Below are positions 62,770-64,000 of a stretch of 64,000 nucleotides of DNA, piece after piece. The notes beneath the pieces were generated by a model. The model worked only from the letters and a program-made list of their open reading frames with translations. It was not told the origin of the DNA and did no database searches. A program made the position numbers and the translations under genes. Within the stretch, counting starts at the first letter, position 1, and each line of letters starts with the position of its first letter. The DNA is from Peribacillus simplex (GTDB lineage: Bacteria; Bacillota; Bacilli; Bacillales; DSM-1321): positions 100,001 through 164,000 of the forward strand of contig NZ_CP126106.1 in NCBI RefSeq assembly GCF_030123325.1, in the 5' to 3' direction.

Positions 62770-62810
62770 CCTATTTGTAAGTCGATCCATACATAAGGAA
62801 GTCAAAACAA

Positions 62811-62859
62811 AAAAACTGCGTACTAAAGGCTCATGAAGACCATTAGTGCGCAGTTTTTT
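62811..62859. terminator. bidirectional terminator between kbaA and pdaB
   Basis: AAAAACTGCGTACTAA pairs with TTAGTGCGCAGTTTTTT (one mismatch). It lies between convergent genes and has T or A tracts on both sides. Confidence 0.85.
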
Positions 62860-62862
62860 CAG

Positions 62863-63615
62863 TCAGCGGATTTCCTCACTGCTTGCTGATGAATTGGAAA
62901 TCATCTCTGAAACGTTTACGAAGTTCAAATTTTTTGATCGAAGTTCACTTATTAACTCCGGTAAAGCCTTATTCGTTTGTTTTGCTGAATCTGAAGCATG
63001 TAATAAGATGATATCACCCTTCTGTGCCTTGGTGATGTTCTGAACGATCCGATCCACACCTGGATTGGTCCAATCCTTTGAATCGATGCTCCAATGGACA
63101 ACTGTATATCCAAAATTCTCGCTGATCTTTAAGAGGCGTTTATCAAAGTGGCCGGTGGGAGCACGTAAAAGTTCTATATTCTTAACATTAAGTTTTTTAA
63201 ATGCTTCCTGGGCTTTTGAAATATCCCGGATGATTTCTTGATCTTCCATTTCGGAATAATCCTTATAATCGTAACCAAGCATGCCGATTTCATATCCTTC
63301 TTTAACAATTTCAGCTACTATGTCCGGATGACGTTCAGCCCAAGATCCCGCGAGGAAAAAAGTGGCGGATTTAATCTTTTCTCTTTTTAATGTCTCTATT
63401 ATTGGAGCGGCTTTCTCATCACCCCAGCCAATATTGAACGTGATCGAAACATTCTTTTCCCCTTTATAAACCGCTTTCGGCCCATCTTCTGTAGAAAAAA
63501 CGGGGGCATGTAGAATGTTTTGTACAAAAAGAAACCAAGCGGTAAAAAGTGCCGTAAGCAAAATTAGCGAATAATATTTGATGTTCTTGGCTTGAAGCAC
63601 CATGAAAAATTTCAT
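62863..63615 (-). CDS. pdaB: polysaccharide deacetylase PdaB, sporulation type
   Basis: PdaB is required for late-stage spore stability in B. subtilis; its enzymatic role is uncertain. The 250-residue protein has an N-terminal membrane anchor (about 12-35) and a NodB domain with TFNIGWGDEKAAPIIETLKR, SATFFLAGSWAERHPDIVAE and LLRAPTGHFDKRLLK. The usual histidine motif SHxxxH reads MLGYDYKDYS here, as in PdaB homologues, so the metal site is unusual. ATG 63615 follows AAGGGGATGG; a longer start at 63651 is not needed. Confidence 0.93.
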   Translation of the reverse strand: MKFFMVLQAKNIKYYSLILLTALFTAWFLFVQNILHAPVFSTEDGPKAVYKGEKNVSITFNIGWGDEKAAPIIETLKREKIKSATFFLAGSWAERHPDIVAEIVKEGYEIGMLGYDYKDYSEMEDQEIIRDISKAQEAFKKLNVKNIELLRAPTGHFDKRLLKISENFGYTVVHWSIDSKDWTNPGVDRIVQNITKAQKGDIILLHASDSAKQTNKALPELISELRSKNLNFVNVSEMISNSSASSEEIR

Positions 63616-63745
63616 TAATCCATCCCCTTGTCCAAAGTACTCTTGTTTCAAATTTATGCGTGAGGATTGTTGTTATGCAAAAAATCAGTTGAAAATTCAT
63701 AAAATTAGTGGGAATGGGGAAAGCTGTCTGATGGAGGTGTGAACC

Positions 63746-63982
63746 ATGCTCGGTTTATTGATTAATGACAAGGAAAAGATGGAATTGGAGTACCTTTTAA
63801 AAAGGGAGATGGATGAAATACTATTCGATTTGCAGGATGACAGAATCGATCACTTAGTCAAAAGGGCTATAAACGAGAAATATAATATTCTTTTCAGGCT
63901 GTTTAAAAGGGTGGGCACCGAGGAGGAATGCCTGATGTATATGAGGGGGAAAACGAATTTATCCAAGTGGAATCAGTCATGA
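63746..63982 (+). CDS. small conserved hypothetical protein
   Basis: The 78-residue protein, MLGLLINDKEKMELEYLLKR and onwards, is helical and highly charged, with no cysteine pair, signal peptide or membrane segment; it contains one central helix of REMDEILFDLQDDRIDHLVK type. TGGAGGTGTG precedes the ATG. The next sequence in the window is only 18 nt, so its downstream context is unknown. I do not recognise a family and assign no function. Confidence 0.7.
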   Translation: MLGLLINDKEKMELEYLLKREMDEILFDLQDDRIDHLVKRAINEKYNILFRLFKRVGTEEECLMYMRGKTNLSKWNQS

Positions 63983-64000
63983 TATTTAAATGTGAATTAT

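Overview
This window is a core chromosomal segment of a low-GC, endospore-forming Bacillus-type Firmicute. Three things show this: the gene order (rrn – ctsR-mcsA-mcsB-clpC – radA-disA-yacL – ispD-ispF – gltX-cysE-cysS – sigH – nusG – rpoBC – str/S10/spc/alpha ribosomal operons – ecfA1A2T-truA-rplM-rpsI – cwlD-salA-gerD-kbaA-pdaB), the sporulation and germination genes (sigH, gerD, kbaA, pdaB, cwlD), and protein sequences close to those I recall from Bacillus subtilis. A relative such as Peribacillus is possible, but I cannot prove the genus from sequence reading alone.

Layout. 1-1642: the 3' part of a 23S rRNA gene, a 5S rRNA gene and the rrn terminator. 1781-6706: the CtsR stress operon (ctsR, mcsA, mcsB, clpC) behind a SigB-like promoter, a SigA promoter and a CtsR operator. 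6857-17503: radA, disA, yacL, ispD, ispF, gltX, then a cysteine T-box leader controlling cysE-cysS-mrnC-rlmB-yacP. 17508-22955: sigH, rpmG, secE, nusG, rplK, rplA, rplJ (with an L10 leader attenuator), rplL and the methyltransferase ybxB. 23194-35559: rpoB, rpoC, rplGB, rpsL, rpsG, fusA, tuf. 35755-50463: the S10-spc-alpha supercluster from rpsJ to rplQ. 50464-55249: a structured leader, the energy-coupling-factor module ecfA1-ecfA2-ecfT, truA, and rplM-rpsI.

55304-58340 is the only clearly accessory part: a divergent DHA2-type drug-efflux gene and TetR-family regulator with palindromic operator candidates, followed by an orphan ECF substrate-binding (S) component. 58341-58920 holds no convincing gene. 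From 58921 the conserved order resumes: ybaK, cwlD, salA, gerD (reverse), kbaA, pdaB (reverse) and a small uncharacterised gene.

The most unusual observation is that methionine aminopeptidase (map), which normally sits between adk and infA, survives only as a frameshifted, stop-ridden remnant at 47214-47704. The enzyme should therefore be encoded elsewhere in this genome. Other points worth a second look are a structured attenuator-like leader and a (TATATT)4 repeat ahead of the ecf operon, a perfect palindrome inside the sigH promoter spacer, a 14-bp hairpin after rpoC, two terminator-like hairpins between rplL and rpoB, a perfect 38-bp palindrome after rpsI, and a hairpin between the ribosome-binding site and the start codon of nusG. 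I did not find a convincing wholly new multi-gene system.
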